Below are positions 21,653-30,185 of a stretch of 62,963 nucleotides of DNA, one piece after another. The position numbers and the translations under genes were made by a program. The notes under the pieces are model-generated. The model saw only the letters and a program-made list of their open reading frames with translations, searched no databases and was not told the DNA's origin. The DNA comes from Myxococcota bacterium (GTDB lineage Bacteria; Myxococcota_A; UBA9160; SZUA-336). Each line of letters starts with the position of its first letter. The stretch's first letter is position 1. Location of the stretch: contig DATKAO010000134.1 of assembly GCA_035498015.1 (NCBI GenBank), positions 1-62,963 on the forward strand. The letters run 5' to 3'.

Positions 21653-22810
21653 TTGCTCAACGCGTCGCCGCTCATGCCGCCGGTGCTGATGCTCGCCTAC
21701 AAGCTCCTCGTCACCGACCGCGCCAAGTTCGCGGCGCTCGTCATCGGGCTCACGTTCTCGGTCTTCCTCATGGTCCAGATGACGTCGATCTTCTCCGGCG
21801 TCCTGCAGCGCGCGTCGGCCACCGTGATCAACATGGGCGCCCCGATCTGGGTCATGGACCCGGCCGTCATGACCGTGGCCAACAGCATCCCGCTGCCCGA
21901 CTATGTGCTGGACGCCGTGCGCAGCATGAACGGCGTGGAGTACGCCGTGCCGCTCTACTCCGGCGGCGCGCTGGCCCGGCTCTCGTCGGGAACCTACCAG
22001 GCCGTCAACGTGATCGGGCTCGACGACACGAGTCTTTTCGGACGGCCGAACCTCCTCGAGGGCAGGATCGAGGACCTGTACGGGGACGACGCGTACCTCG
22101 TCGTGCACGACTCGGAGTTCGCAAAGCTCGAGAGTCCGGCGATCGGCACGAGCTTCGAGATCAACGATCACCGCGCGGTCGTGGTGGGGATCGCCGAGGT
22201 GCCGATGAGCGCTCTCTTCGGCGTGCCCACGCTCTACACCACGTATCGCCGCGCCATCGAGGACATCCCGTCCGCACGCTTCACGCTCTCCTACGTGCTC
22301 GTGCAGCCGCGGAGCCCGGCTGACCTGGCGCGAATCCAGGATCAGGTCGCGAAGCTCGGATATCGCGCCGTCTCTGCCGACGGCTTCATGACTCAGATCA
22401 CTTCGTTCTACGTGTGGCAGACGGGCGTCGGGATGAACCTCCTGATCATGACGGTCATCAGCTTCATCGTCGGGATCTCGATCTCGGGTCAGACCTTCTA
22501 CACGTTCATCGTCGAGAACCTCGAGCGCTTCGGCGCGCTGAAGGCGATCGGATCCAGGTCGCGAGACCTGATCGCCGTGATCTTGTTCCAGGCACTCCTC
22601 ACCGGACTCACAGGCTATGGGCTGGGCGTCGGGCTCAGCACGCTCGTCATCACCCTCGCGAAGCTGCGCCTGCCCGACTACGCGTCCGTGATCACGGTTC
22701 GCAACCTCGGCATGGCGTTCGTCATGGTCCTCGTCATCGCGGGAGTGTCCGGCTACATCGGCGTGCGCAAAGTGATCCGTGTCGAGCCCTTCGACATCTT
22801 CCGCGGCTAG
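21653..22810 (+). CDS. ABC exporter permease of the MacB/DevC type
   Basis: Seen: an N-terminal membrane helix (FAALVIGLTFSVFLMVQM), a long extracytoplasmic domain (about 45-255: LLEGRIEDLYGDDAYLVVHD and RRAIEDIPSARFTLSYVLV) and three C-terminal helices (LLIMTVISFIVGISISGQTF, LIAVILFQALLTGLTGYGLG, MAFVMVLVIAGVSGYIGV): the FtsX/MacB topology. It ends in KVIRVEPFDIFRG, typical of DevC-like permeases. Start uncertain: TTG at 21653 or ATG at 21674; neither has a strong ribosome-binding site. First gene of a four-gene set (permease, ATPase, periplasmic adaptor, TolC) that overlap or abut, so a complete tripartite exporter. Known DevBCA relatives export glycolipids; substrate here unknown. Confidence 0.88.
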   Translation: MLNASPLMPPVLMLAYKLLVTDRAKFAALVIGLTFSVFLMVQMTSIFSGVLQRASATVINMGAPIWVMDPAVMTVANSIPLPDYVLDAVRSMNGVEYAVPLYSGGALARLSSGTYQAVNVIGLDDTSLFGRPNLLEGRIEDLYGDDAYLVVHDSEFAKLESPAIGTSFEINDHRAVVVGIAEVPMSALFGVPTLYTTYRRAIEDIPSARFTLSYVLVQPRSPADLARIQDQVAKLGYRAVSADGFMTQITSFYVWQTGVGMNLLIMTVISFIVGISISGQTFYTFIVENLERFGALKAIGSRSRDLIAVILFQALLTGLTGYGLGVGLSTLVITLAKLRLPDYASVITVRNLGMAFVMVLVIAGVSGYIGVRKVIRVEPFDIFRG

Positions 22811-22811
22811 C

Positions 22812-23504
22812 GTGGAGGCCACGGCGATCGAGGCGCGCTCCGTCACGAAGTGGTTCGGAGAGGGCGCGGCGAGGACGGTCGCGGTGCGCGACGTCAGCCT
22901 CAGCATCTCGTTCGGCGAAATGCTCTACATCGTCGGGCCGTCGGGCAGCGGCAAGACCACCCTGCTGAGCATCCTGTCCGGGATCCTGCGCCCGGACGCA
23001 GGCACGGTGTTCGTGAAGGGCCGGGACATCTGGCGCCTCGGCGACGACGAGCTCGCCGACTTCCGCCTGCACACCGTGGGGTTCGTGTTCCAGGACTACC
23101 ACCTGTTCCCGCGGCTCACGACGGCCGAGAACGTCGCCGTCCCGCTGATCCTCAAGCGCCGGTCGTGGGCCGACTCACTGTTCGCCGCGCGGCAGTGTCT
23201 CGAGATCGTCGGGCTGTCGGGCCGTGCGGAGCTCGCACCTGTGAAGCTCAGCGGGGGCGAGCAGCAACGCGTCGCGATCGCGCGCGCGATCGTCGGCGAG
23301 CCCGACATCCTGATTCTCGACGAGCCGACGGCTTCGCTCGACGGCGAGACCGGCCGCCGCATCGTCGAGTTCGTGCGCACGAAGGTGCTGACCTCCACGC
23401 GCTGCATCGTGATCGTGACTCACGACGTGCGGATCACGGAGTTCGCCGACCGGACCATCTCCATGGAAGACGGCCGCATCGTCGGCGAGCGGCATGGAGG
23501 CTAG
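22812..23504 (+). CDS. ABC exporter ATPase subunit (DevA/LolD-like)
   Basis: Seen: Walker A GPSGSGKTT, Q-loop VFQDYHLFPRLT, signature LSGGEQQRVAIARA, Walker B DILILDEPTASLD and H-loop IVTHDVR: a fully competent nucleotide-binding subunit of about 230 aa. Start: GTG at 22812, one base after the permease stop, is preferred; a GTG at 22779 inside the permease gene would add 11 residues. The stop lies between the ribosome-binding site and the ATG of the adaptor gene (GGAGGCTAGGATG), so translation of the two is coupled. It powers the permease at 21653. Confidence 0.92.
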   Translation: MEATAIEARSVTKWFGEGAARTVAVRDVSLSISFGEMLYIVGPSGSGKTTLLSILSGILRPDAGTVFVKGRDIWRLGDDELADFRLHTVGFVFQDYHLFPRLTTAENVAVPLILKRRSWADSLFAARQCLEIVGLSGRAELAPVKLSGGEQQRVAIARAIVGEPDILILDEPTASLDGETGRRIVEFVRTKVLTSTRCIVIVTHDVRITEFADRTISMEDGRIVGERHGG

Positions 23505-23505
23505 G

Positions 23506-24591
23506 ATGCGCCCGCGTCTCGTCTTCGCGATTGCGGTCGCAGGGATCGTCGCCGGGCTGGTCGCGGCGGCGATCTTCGCGGTCCGCCCGAGGACGGCCGC
23601 GCCGGCCTTCGAGCCCGTCGCGAATCCGTATGAGCGGGGCATCTACGCCAGCGGGATCGTCGAGAGCGAGCAGGCCAGCGGCGAGAACGTCAACGTGTTC
23701 CCGGAGGTCGCGGGCACCGTGACCGAGGTGCTCGTGCGCGAGGGCCAGCAGGTCGGCCGCGGGGCCGCCCTCGTCCGCATCGAGGACTCGGTGCAGCGCG
23801 CCACGGCCGAGCAGCTCGAGGCACAGGCGTCTGCTGCGCACGCCCTGCTCGAGGCGCTCCGAGCCCAGCCGCGAGCCGAGACACTCCACGTCGCAGTCAG
23901 TCAGGTGGCGGCCGCGCAGGCGGCCTTGCGCACGTCGAGCGACCAGCTCGCGAAGCAGCAGGCGTCTTACGCCGATGACTCGCGCTCGGTGAGCCAGCTC
24001 GCGCTCGACGACGCGACCAACGCGGTTCGGGTCGCCGAGGCGAACCTCAAAGTCTTCCAGCGCCAGCTCGAGCTCGTGAAGGCGGGAGCCTGGATCTACG
24101 ACATCCGCAACCAGGAAGCTCAGTACACGGCGCTCTCGAAGTCGGCGGCGTCGGCCCGCGCGCTGCTCGCCAAGTACGAGATTCGCGCGCCGACCGACGG
24201 CCTCGTGCTCGCGCTCGGCGTGTCGGTGGGCAGCTACGCGTCACCGCAGGGCACGCTCGACACCTACACGCAGGGAGCCCGGCCGATCGTGGTGATGGGC
24301 CAGGCGGGAGACCACCTGGCGGTGCGCGTCTTCGTCGACGAGATCCTGATCTCGAAGCTCGGCAGCATCGAGCAGCTCGACGCGACGATGTACGTTCGGG
24401 GCACCGACGTGCGGGTGCCGCTGCAGTTCGTCCGCGTGCAGCCCCTCGTGTCTCCCAAGGTGGAGCTCTCCAACGAGCGCACGGAACGCGTCGACCTGCG
24501 CGTGCTGCCCGTCATCTTCCGCTTCGCGCAGCCGGCGGGGCTCCGGCTCTTCCCCGGCCAGCTCGTGGACGTGTATGTCCGGGCGCGCTGA
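23506..24591 (+). CDS. Periplasmic adaptor (membrane-fusion) subunit of the ABC exporter
   Basis: Seen: an N-terminal anchor (VFAIAVAGIVAGLVAAAIFAV), then a split lipoyl domain (IVESEQASGENVNVFPEVAG and TVTEVLVREGQQVGRG; returning as IRAPTDGLVLALGVSVGSYA), a helical hairpin rich in Ala/Gln (about 85-205), a beta-barrel domain and a membrane-proximal end (GLRLFPGQLVDVYVRAR). 361 aa, HlyD/DevB-like. Start: a second ATG at 23506 sits 5 bases after GGAGG; the ATG at 23494 overlaps the ATPase gene and is less likely. The last 17 bases overlap the TolC-family gene. It would bridge the inner-membrane ABC pair and the outer-membrane factor. Confidence 0.9.
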   Translation: MRPRLVFAIAVAGIVAGLVAAAIFAVRPRTAAPAFEPVANPYERGIYASGIVESEQASGENVNVFPEVAGTVTEVLVREGQQVGRGAALVRIEDSVQRATAEQLEAQASAAHALLEALRAQPRAETLHVAVSQVAAAQAALRTSSDQLAKQQASYADDSRSVSQLALDDATNAVRVAEANLKVFQRQLELVKAGAWIYDIRNQEAQYTALSKSAASARALLAKYEIRAPTDGLVLALGVSVGSYASPQGTLDTYTQGARPIVVMGQAGDHLAVRVFVDEILISKLGSIEQLDATMYVRGTDVRVPLQFVRVQPLVSPKVELSNERTERVDLRVLPVIFRFAQPAGLRLFPGQLVDVYVRAR

Positions 24592-26035
24592 GACGCTTCG
24601 GCGCTGGCTCGCGGCGGCGCCGCTCGTCGCCGCGGTGGGCTGCGCGGTCGGCCCCGACTTCGAGCCGCCGGCCGCCCCGGCCGCGGCGACGTACACGCCG
24701 GAGCCCCAGCCGACCGAGACCGCGGTCGCCGGCGGCCGTGCGCAGCGCTTCGCGGCCGGGAACGCCCTGCCCGTGAAGTGGTGGGAGCTGTTCGAGTCGC
24801 CGCGGCTCGACGAGCGCGTCGAGCAGGCGCTCGCCGCAAACCCGACCCTCCAGTCCGCCCAGGCGACTTTGCGCCAGAGCGAGAACGAGCTGCGAGCGGG
24901 CTACTCCGTCTTCTTCCCGCGCGTCGACGTGGGAGCCTCGGCGGTGCGCGAGCGGACGTTCGTGCCAGCCCCCAGCGTGCCGCGCGAGACCCTGACGGTC
25001 TACTCGCTCGCCGCCAACGCTTCCTATGTCCTCGACGTGTTCGGGGGGGAGCGGCGCAAGGTGGAGAGCGAGCGGGCGCAGACGGACACCCGGCGCTACG
25101 AGACGGCCGCGACCTATGTGACTCTGGTCGCGACCGTCGCGAACACGACGATCGCCGAGGCCGCGTACCGCGAGCAGATCGACTTCACGCAGCGCCTGAT
25201 CGATGCGGAGCGGGACCAGGTCGCGATCACCCAGAGCCGGGCGCGCTCGGGACTCATTCCGCGCGCCACCTTGCTCGCGCTCGAGACACAGCTCGCCAGC
25301 ACCGAGTCACAGATCCCCCAGCTCGAGCAGCGCTGGTCAGAGGCGCGCGACCTCCTGGCCGTGCTGCTCGGGCGCGAGCCCGCGAGCTTCGAAGCTGCCC
25401 CGGTGCCGCTCGCCGAGCTCGTGATCCCGCAGGAGATCCCGGTGTCGCTGCCGTCCGATCTGGTCCGCCAGCGGCCCGACGTGCTCGCCGCCGAGGCGCG
25501 GCTCCACGGCGCCAGCGCCGACATCGGCGTCGCGACGGCGGCGATGTTCCCGCAGATCACCCTCTCGGGCAGCTACGGCACCGCCGGAACGGGTGCGCTG
25601 TTCAGCGGCCCGACGGCCGCCTGGTACGCGGCCGCGCAGCTGGTCTCCCCGGTCTTCCACGCCGGCGAGCTCTGGTTCCAGCGGCGCGCGGCGATCGAGG
25701 CCTACCAGGCGTCGCTCGCCAGCTATCGGGAGACCGTGCTCGGCGGGCTCGAGCAGGTCGCGGACTCCCTCCGCGCGCTCGAGCACGACGCCGCCCAGGT
25801 CGAGGCGCAGCGGCGCCAGGAGAGCGCCGCCCTCGACTCACTGCAGCTGGTCGGTGTGAACTACCGCGCGGGCCTCGCGGGCTACCTCGACGTGCTCGTC
25901 GCCAATTTTCAGGCGAACGAGGCGACCATCGCGCGAATCGAGGGGGAGGCGCGGCGGCTCCAGGACACCGTCACCCTGTTCGCGGCCCTGGGCGGTGGCT
26001 GGTGGGAGAACCCCGGAGCAGTCGCTCCGCCCTGA
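24575..26035 (+). CDS. TolC-family outer-membrane efflux lipoprotein (NodT type)
   Basis: Seen: lipoprotein signal with lipobox ending VGC (about Cys23), then VGPDFEPPAAPAA, KWWELFESPRLDERVEQALA and two related halves with the NodT-type landmarks SYVLDVFGGERRKVESE and LPSDLVRQRPDVLAAEARLH-like text (LVRQRPDVLAAEARL), each forming coiled-coil and strand segments of the TolC barrel. 486 aa, standard. Start ATG at 24575 within the adaptor gene. Completes the tripartite exporter; provides the outer-membrane channel. It ends 13 bases from a convergent oxidoreductase gene. Confidence 0.92.
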   Translation: MSGRAETLRRWLAAAPLVAAVGCAVGPDFEPPAAPAAATYTPEPQPTETAVAGGRAQRFAAGNALPVKWWELFESPRLDERVEQALAANPTLQSAQATLRQSENELRAGYSVFFPRVDVGASAVRERTFVPAPSVPRETLTVYSLAANASYVLDVFGGERRKVESERAQTDTRRYETAATYVTLVATVANTTIAEAAYREQIDFTQRLIDAERDQVAITQSRARSGLIPRATLLALETQLASTESQIPQLEQRWSEARDLLAVLLGREPASFEAAPVPLAELVIPQEIPVSLPSDLVRQRPDVLAAEARLHGASADIGVATAAMFPQITLSGSYGTAGTGALFSGPTAAWYAAAQLVSPVFHAGELWFQRRAAIEAYQASLASYRETVLGGLEQVADSLRALEHDAAQVEAQRRQESAALDSLQLVGVNYRAGLAGYLDVLVANFQANEATIARIEGEARRLQDTVTLFAALGGGWWENPGAVAPP

Positions 26036-26048
26036 GTCATCGGTGCGG

Positions 26049-27134
26049 CTAGGCGGCCTTCAGCGAGGCGAACTTCGGCATCACCTGTTCGATGAAGAGC
26101 TGCTGCGAAGCCGCCCAGGCCGCGTCCTGCTGCGAGTGGTCGAACGTCAGGATGAGCAGCGCGCCGAAGCCGCCGCAGGTCTGGTACATGTCGCCGAGCT
26201 TCTGCGCGACGGTGCGCGGCGAGCCGACCAGCCAGCTGTGCTCGCACAGATACTCGGGCGTGACGTCCGAGTCGGGCACGTCGGGCGAGTGTTTGAACAG
26301 CTGCGTGAAGCCGAAGGCGCCGAACAGCGGCAGGAGATACTCGCGGTAGGCGCGCGCGAGCATGCCGCCCAGCGCGTGGCGGCGGGCCTCCGCATCGGTC
26401 TCGGCCACGAACACCTCGCGCACGATGCGCCAGCCGCTGCGCGCGGGCTTGCGGCCCGACTTCTCGGCGCCCTTCTCGACCGACGCCCAGTGCGACGCGA
26501 GATACGACGGGTTGATGTTCAGGCTCATGGGCATGAAGCCGTGCTCGCCCGCGAGCAGGAGCGTGTCCGAGTTCGGCGAGAGACCCGCCACGCCGATCGG
26601 CGGATGCGGCTTCTGGAACGGCTTCAAGTGAAACTTGAGGTTCCCGAACATGGTGTCGGGCCGGTTCACGTTCCAGTACTGGCCCTTGTACTCGAAGGGC
26701 TCGTTCGCGGCCCAGAGCCGCAGGATGATGTCGAGCGCCTCGCGCGTCATCTTGCGGTTGTCGCCGCTCATGCCGTCGACGTCGAACAGCCGCCAGTCAC
26801 TCGGCAGGCCGCTCGACCCCACGCCGAACATGAAGCGGCCGCGCGCCATGTGATCGAGATACGCCACGCGGCAGGCGAGCTCCGCCGGGTGGTGGTACGG
26901 CAGCAGGTGCGCGCCGGGCGCGAGCTTCATGGTCTGCGTGCGCAGCAGCGCCTGCGCGATCAGCAGATCGGGCGCCGGGTTCGGCTCCCAGGGCGACGTG
27001 AAGTGCTCGCCGATCCAGGCCTCGGCGAAGCCGAGCCGATCGCACATGGCCAGGTGCTCGAGGTCCCACTGGTAGCCGTCGCGCAGCGACCGCTCCGGCG
27101 GGTGCGACGGCATCATGAAGATTCCTGCTTCCAA
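26049..27134 (-). CDS. LLM-class (bacterial luciferase-like) flavin-dependent oxidoreductase
   Basis: Seen: 361 aa TIM-barrel of the luciferase family: MCDRLGFAEAWIGEHFTSPWE, MKLAPGAHLLPYHHPAELAC, DHMARGRFMFGVGSSGLPSD, FEYKGQYWNVNRPDTMFG, PHPPIGVAGLSPNSD and a C-terminal SWLVGSPRTVAQKLGDMYQ. Known: FMN/FMNH2- or F420-dependent monooxygenases and dehydrogenases of many substrates; the GEHF and VGVGSSG blocks fit the FMN-dependent monooxygenase branch. Start: TTG at 27134 preceded by GGAGGAGG is convincing. Single gene; convergent with the exporter. Substrate unknown. Confidence 0.9.
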   Translation of the reverse strand: MEAGIFMMPSHPPERSLRDGYQWDLEHLAMCDRLGFAEAWIGEHFTSPWEPNPAPDLLIAQALLRTQTMKLAPGAHLLPYHHPAELACRVAYLDHMARGRFMFGVGSSGLPSDWRLFDVDGMSGDNRKMTREALDIILRLWAANEPFEYKGQYWNVNRPDTMFGNLKFHLKPFQKPHPPIGVAGLSPNSDTLLLAGEHGFMPMSLNINPSYLASHWASVEKGAEKSGRKPARSGWRIVREVFVAETDAEARRHALGGMLARAYREYLLPLFGAFGFTQLFKHSPDVPDSDVTPEYLCEHSWLVGSPRTVAQKLGDMYQTCGGFGALLILTFDHSQQDAAWAASQQLFIEQVMPKFASLKAA

Positions 27135-27184
27135 GACGACCTCCTCCCCGCCGCATCATGGCACGCTCGCAGGGGCGTCTGCCG

Positions 27185-27919
27185 TCAGCGCGCGGCGATG
27201 GCGAAGCGGCGGCGGTAAGCGCTCGGCGGAAAGAACGCGAGCCACTCGGTGAGCGCGGTGACCAGCACGAGCGACGACACGAGCCCGAGCAGCGACGGCG
27301 GAAGCTCGTAGTGGCCGAGAATCTGCGCGGCGAGGTGGAGCCCCGCGACGCCGGCGATCGCGCCCGTGCCCACGCCCCACAAGAGCATGCGATTCGCGAC
27401 CAGCGGATCGCCGAGCCCGAGCTGCGCGCGGCGGCGCATCAGCGCCGCGTAGCGCGAGGGCTCGAAGCTCGACCAGCCGTACGCGACCAGCATGCCGACG
27501 TTCGGCGCCCAGTGACCCAGCCACACGCCCAGGCCGTCGCTCTCACCGCGCACGTGAAGCGGCCAGGAGCCCGCGACGCCGAGCAAGAGCCAGAGCGCGA
27601 GCCCCGCGAGCCCGGCGCGCGAGGCCCGGCTCTCGGGCCGGAACACGCGCTGCGAGAAGAGCGCGATCGTGAAGGCGCCGATCGAGATCGCAGTCACGCC
27701 GGCGAACGAGCCGAGCCCGGCGTACGGTCCGAGCACGCGCAGCGACTCGGCGGCGATCAAGAGCGAGTAACCCAGGGCCCCCGCGAGCAGGAAGTTCAGG
27801 CCGATCGCGAACTCGGGCAGGCGGCGCGTGCGCGAGGCGAGCATCAAGAGGCGCACGCCGAGGAACAGACTCACCGCCACGAACAGCGGGAACGCCACAC
27901 TTCCGAGCAGCTCGCCCAC
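27185..27919 (-). CDS. Uncharacterised polytopic membrane protein (about seven helices)
   Basis: Not recognised beyond its topology. Around 244 aa almost entirely of membrane helices: VAFPLFVAVSLFLGVRLLML, FAIGLNFLLAGALGYSLLIA, FAGVTAISIGAFTIALF, LAGLALWLLLGVAGSWPL, a tryptophan-containing segment (WLGHWAPNVGMLVAYGWSS), LLWGVGTGAIAGVAGLHLA and LGLVSSLVLVTALTEWLAFF, with short Arg-rich loops. Seven helices with an N-out start would be compatible with a sensor or transporter, but no motif supports either. Start: the GTG at 27919 sits 6 bases after GGGGAGG; the ATG at 27925 directly abuts that sequence and is less likely. Confidence 0.75.
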   Translation of the reverse strand: MGELLGSVAFPLFVAVSLFLGVRLLMLASRTRRLPEFAIGLNFLLAGALGYSLLIAAESLRVLGPYAGLGSFAGVTAISIGAFTIALFSQRVFRPESRASRAGLAGLALWLLLGVAGSWPLHVRGESDGLGVWLGHWAPNVGMLVAYGWSSFEPSRYAALMRRRAQLGLGDPLVANRMLLWGVGTGAIAGVAGLHLAAQILGHYELPPSLLGLVSSLVLVTALTEWLAFFPPSAYRRRFAIAAR

Positions 27920-27985
27920 GTACATCCTCCCCGCGGCTTGGGATCGGCCGCCGGGAGGACGGGCTTGATCGCACGCGCCGATCGG

Positions 27986-28864
27986 TCAGCGCAGGATCGC
28001 GGGGATCTCCTCGCGCGCGCGCTCCGCCGCCTTCTGCAGCTCGCCGAACGCCGAGCGCGCCTCCTGCACGCCGCGCAGCGCGTCGAGCGGGTCGCGCAGA
28101 TCGTCCACATAGCCCAGCGCGTACGCGCCGCGCGCGTAGCCCATGAGCCGCAGCAGGTCGTCCGGGAGTCCGCGCGCGACGTCGTGTGGCACGGACAGGT
28201 ACTGGTTCTCCTCCTGGCGCAGCCACGAGCGCGCGTAGGTCAGGTTGACGCCCATGCGCGTGGCCTTGGAGCGGTTGCCGCCGCCGCCGTGGTAGAGCGC
28301 GCCGGAGTAGAACACCACCGAGCCCTGCTCCATCTCGGCGGGCTCGGTGTCCGACTCCTTGTACTCCAGCCGGTCGGCGTGCAAGTGACTCCCGGGGATC
28401 ACGCGCGTGGCGCCGTTCTCCTCGGTGAAGTCGGTCATGGCCCAGATCGTGTTGCACTGCACCTCGAAGCCCTTCGGCCAGGGGTAGAAGTCGAAGCCCC
28501 ACTGGTCGCGGTGCACGGTCTGCGCCGGCTCGCCGGGACCGATCGCGATCACCTGGGTGAGGTGGAGCTGGAAGCCGCTGCCGTCGCTGAGCAGGCCCTT
28601 CACCGCGCCCAGCACGAGCGGGTTCATGACCAGCTCGCGGCAGGCGGCGGAGCGCGCGATCAGCCCGCCGGTGCGCTTGGTGCGGAAGCCCGCGAACGGA
28701 TCGGTGCCGACGGCGGTCGCAGCGAGATACGGCGCGAGCTCCTGCTTCGCGCGCTCCATGAAGGCGCGCGGCACGAGGCGGTCGACCACCGCGACGCCGT
28801 CGCGCTGCAGCGCCTGAGTGACTTCTTCGGGGCTCGCGGTCGGGGGCAGGTGTTGGATCGTCAT
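27986..28864 (-). CDS. Phytanoyl-CoA dioxygenase (PhyH) family protein
   Basis: Known role: non-heme Fe(II)/2-oxoglutarate oxygenases that hydroxylate lipids, phosphonates or natural products. Seen: 292 aa double-stranded beta-helix; iron ligands in VHRDQWGFD (His and Asp of H-x-D) and in LYHGGGGNRSK (distal His), plus an Arg that could hold 2-oxoglutarate (TRMGVNLTYARSW); WAMTDFTEENGATRVIPGSH is the family's most recognisable block. Start: ATG at 28864 with AGGAGAAGCC, overlapping the tetR stop by 4 bases (ATGA), so the two genes are one operon controlled by that repressor. Substrate unknown. Confidence 0.9.
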   Translation of the reverse strand: MTIQHLPPTASPEEVTQALQRDGVAVVDRLVPRAFMERAKQELAPYLAATAVGTDPFAGFRTKRTGGLIARSAACRELVMNPLVLGAVKGLLSDGSGFQLHLTQVIAIGPGEPAQTVHRDQWGFDFYPWPKGFEVQCNTIWAMTDFTEENGATRVIPGSHLHADRLEYKESDTEPAEMEQGSVVFYSGALYHGGGGNRSKATRMGVNLTYARSWLRQEENQYLSVPHDVARGLPDDLLRLMGYARGAYALGYVDDLRDPLDALRGVQEARSAFGELQKAAERAREEIPAILR

Positions 28865-29496
28865 GGCTTCTCCTCGGCTCCGGGTTGGGGACGGCGCAGC
28901 AGGAGCTCGACCACGGGGGCGAGCCGGCGGCGCAGGTCGTCGGGATCGGCGTCGGGGCGGGTCAGGCCGTCGAGCTCGAAGCCGCGCACCACGGCGATCA
29001 GCGTGCGCGCGGAGTCGAACGGCTGCGGGGCGCCCAGTGACTCGAGCGCCTCCGCCAGGCCCGAGGCCAGCGCGCGCTCGTAGCCGTGAAACTCCGCGGC
29101 CAGCTCGGCGTCGCGCGCGGCGCGCAGCATGAGCTCGTGCTCGACCACGAGCGACCAGCGCCAGTCACGGGACAGATCGTGGCGCGCCACTTCGACCAGC
29201 ATCTCGACCAGCTCGGCGGCATCGCGCGGCTGCGCGCCGCGGGTCAGCGCGGTCAGCTCGCCGAGCACGCGCACCACGTAGCGGCGGAAGGCCTCGCGCA
29301 CCAGCTCGTCGCGCGAGGCGAAGTAGTAGGTCGTGGAGCCGAGCGGCACAGAAGCCTGCTCCGCCACGCTGCGGTGCGTGAGCTGCTCCGTGCCGCGCTC
29401 GGCGATCAGCGCCAGCGCCGCGTCGAGGATCAGCTCGCGGCGCGGCAATACAAGTGCGCGGGCGCGTGATCGGGCGGCCGGGGCTCGCTTCTGCAT
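28861..29496 (-). CDS. TetR/AcrR-family transcriptional repressor
   Basis: Seen: N-terminal helix-turn-helix (about residues 20-66: ILDAALALIAERGTEQLTHR, SVAEQASVPLGSTTYYFASR) with the typical Y-Y-F-x-S-R/K-D-E-L end of the recognition helix, then an all-helical ligand-binding domain of about 140 residues. 211 aa, usual length. First gene of an operon with the PhyH dioxygenase. A 20-bp palindrome touches its start codon, so autoregulation is very likely; the inducer is unknown but may be the dioxygenase substrate. ATG at 29496 has no Shine-Dalgarno; leaderless translation is plausible. Confidence 0.92.
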   Translation of the reverse strand: MQKRAPAARSRARALVLPRRELILDAALALIAERGTEQLTHRSVAEQASVPLGSTTYYFASRDELVREAFRRYVVRVLGELTALTRGAQPRDAAELVEMLVEVARHDLSRDWRWSLVVEHELMLRAARDAELAAEFHGYERALASGLAEALESLGAPQPFDSARTLIAVVRGFELDGLTRPDADPDDLRRRLAPVVELLLRRPQPGAEEKP

Positions 29497-29515
29497 CGTG
29501 TACGTTTGTACACGA
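29496..29515. promoter_or_regulatory. Probable TetR operator, perfect 8-bp inverted repeat
   Basis: TCGTGTAC and GTACACGA face each other across GTTT. The right edge of the operator on the minus strand is the A of the tetR start codon, and the palindrome covers a TACAAA hexamer 8 bases before the ATG that could be the -10. Repressor bound here would block initiation of tetR-phyH. Assigned from symmetry and position only. Confidence 0.75.
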
Positions 29516-29540
29516 ATCCTGGATCATCTGTCCAGTGGCT

Positions 29541-30185
29541 TCAGACGCTCTTCGCGTCGGGGCCCCAGACGTACTTGTGCAGCTGCAGGTTGAGCCGCAC
29601 GTGCAGGCCGTCCTCGAGCAGCCAGCGCACGAGGTCGCGGGGGTCGAGCCCGGGGTGGACCGGGGAGAAATGGACGGGCACGCGGTCCTCGAGCTTGTGC
29701 TCGCGCACGAGCGCGAGCGCGAACTCGTAATCGGCGCGGTCGCACAGCACGAACTTCAGCTCGTCGCCCGGGCGCAGGCGGTCCAGGTTCGCGAGGTCGT
29801 TGTGCTGGGACATCTGGCTGCCCGGCGTCTTCACGTCGACGATCGCGTGTGCGCGCGGGTCGAGCAGCGAGATGTCGTGGTGTCCGCCGGTCTCGACCAG
29901 CACCTGATGGCCCGCGTCGAGCAGGCGCCGCACCAGCTCCGGGGTCGCCTTCTGCGCCAGTGGCTCGCCGCCAGTGACTTCGACGAGCGGCGTGCCGAAC
30001 GCGGCCACGCGCGCCAGGATCTCGTCCAGGTCGAGTCTCTCGCCGCCGCCGAACGCGTGCGCTTCGTCGCAGTACACGCAGCGGATGTCGCAGCCGGCGG
30101 TGCGCACGAACACGCACGGCCAGCCCGCGAAGGTCGACTCACCTTGGATGGACTGGTAGATCTCCTTGATCCGCAGCTCAGCCAT
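29541..30185 (-). CDS. queE: 7-carboxy-7-deazaguanine synthase QueE
   Basis: Known role: radical-SAM enzyme that contracts 6-carboxytetrahydropterin to 7-carboxy-7-deazaguanine in queuosine synthesis. Seen: IKEIYQSIQGESTFAGWPCVF, the cluster motif CDIRCVYC (Cys 32, 36, 39; CX3CX2C), VEVTGGEPL for SAM binding, LVETGGHHDIS and DVKTPGS. 214 aa, normal. Start ATG at 30185 overlaps the end of the large upstream gene by 8 bases, implying co-transcription. No queC/D/F in the window. Confidence 0.94.
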   Translation of the reverse strand: MAELRIKEIYQSIQGESTFAGWPCVFVRTAGCDIRCVYCDEAHAFGGGERLDLDEILARVAAFGTPLVEVTGGEPLAQKATPELVRRLLDAGHQVLVETGGHHDISLLDPRAHAIVDVKTPGSQMSQHNDLANLDRLRPGDELKFVLCDRADYEFALALVREHKLEDRVPVHFSPVHPGLDPRDLVRWLLEDGLHVRLNLQLHKYVWGPDAKSV

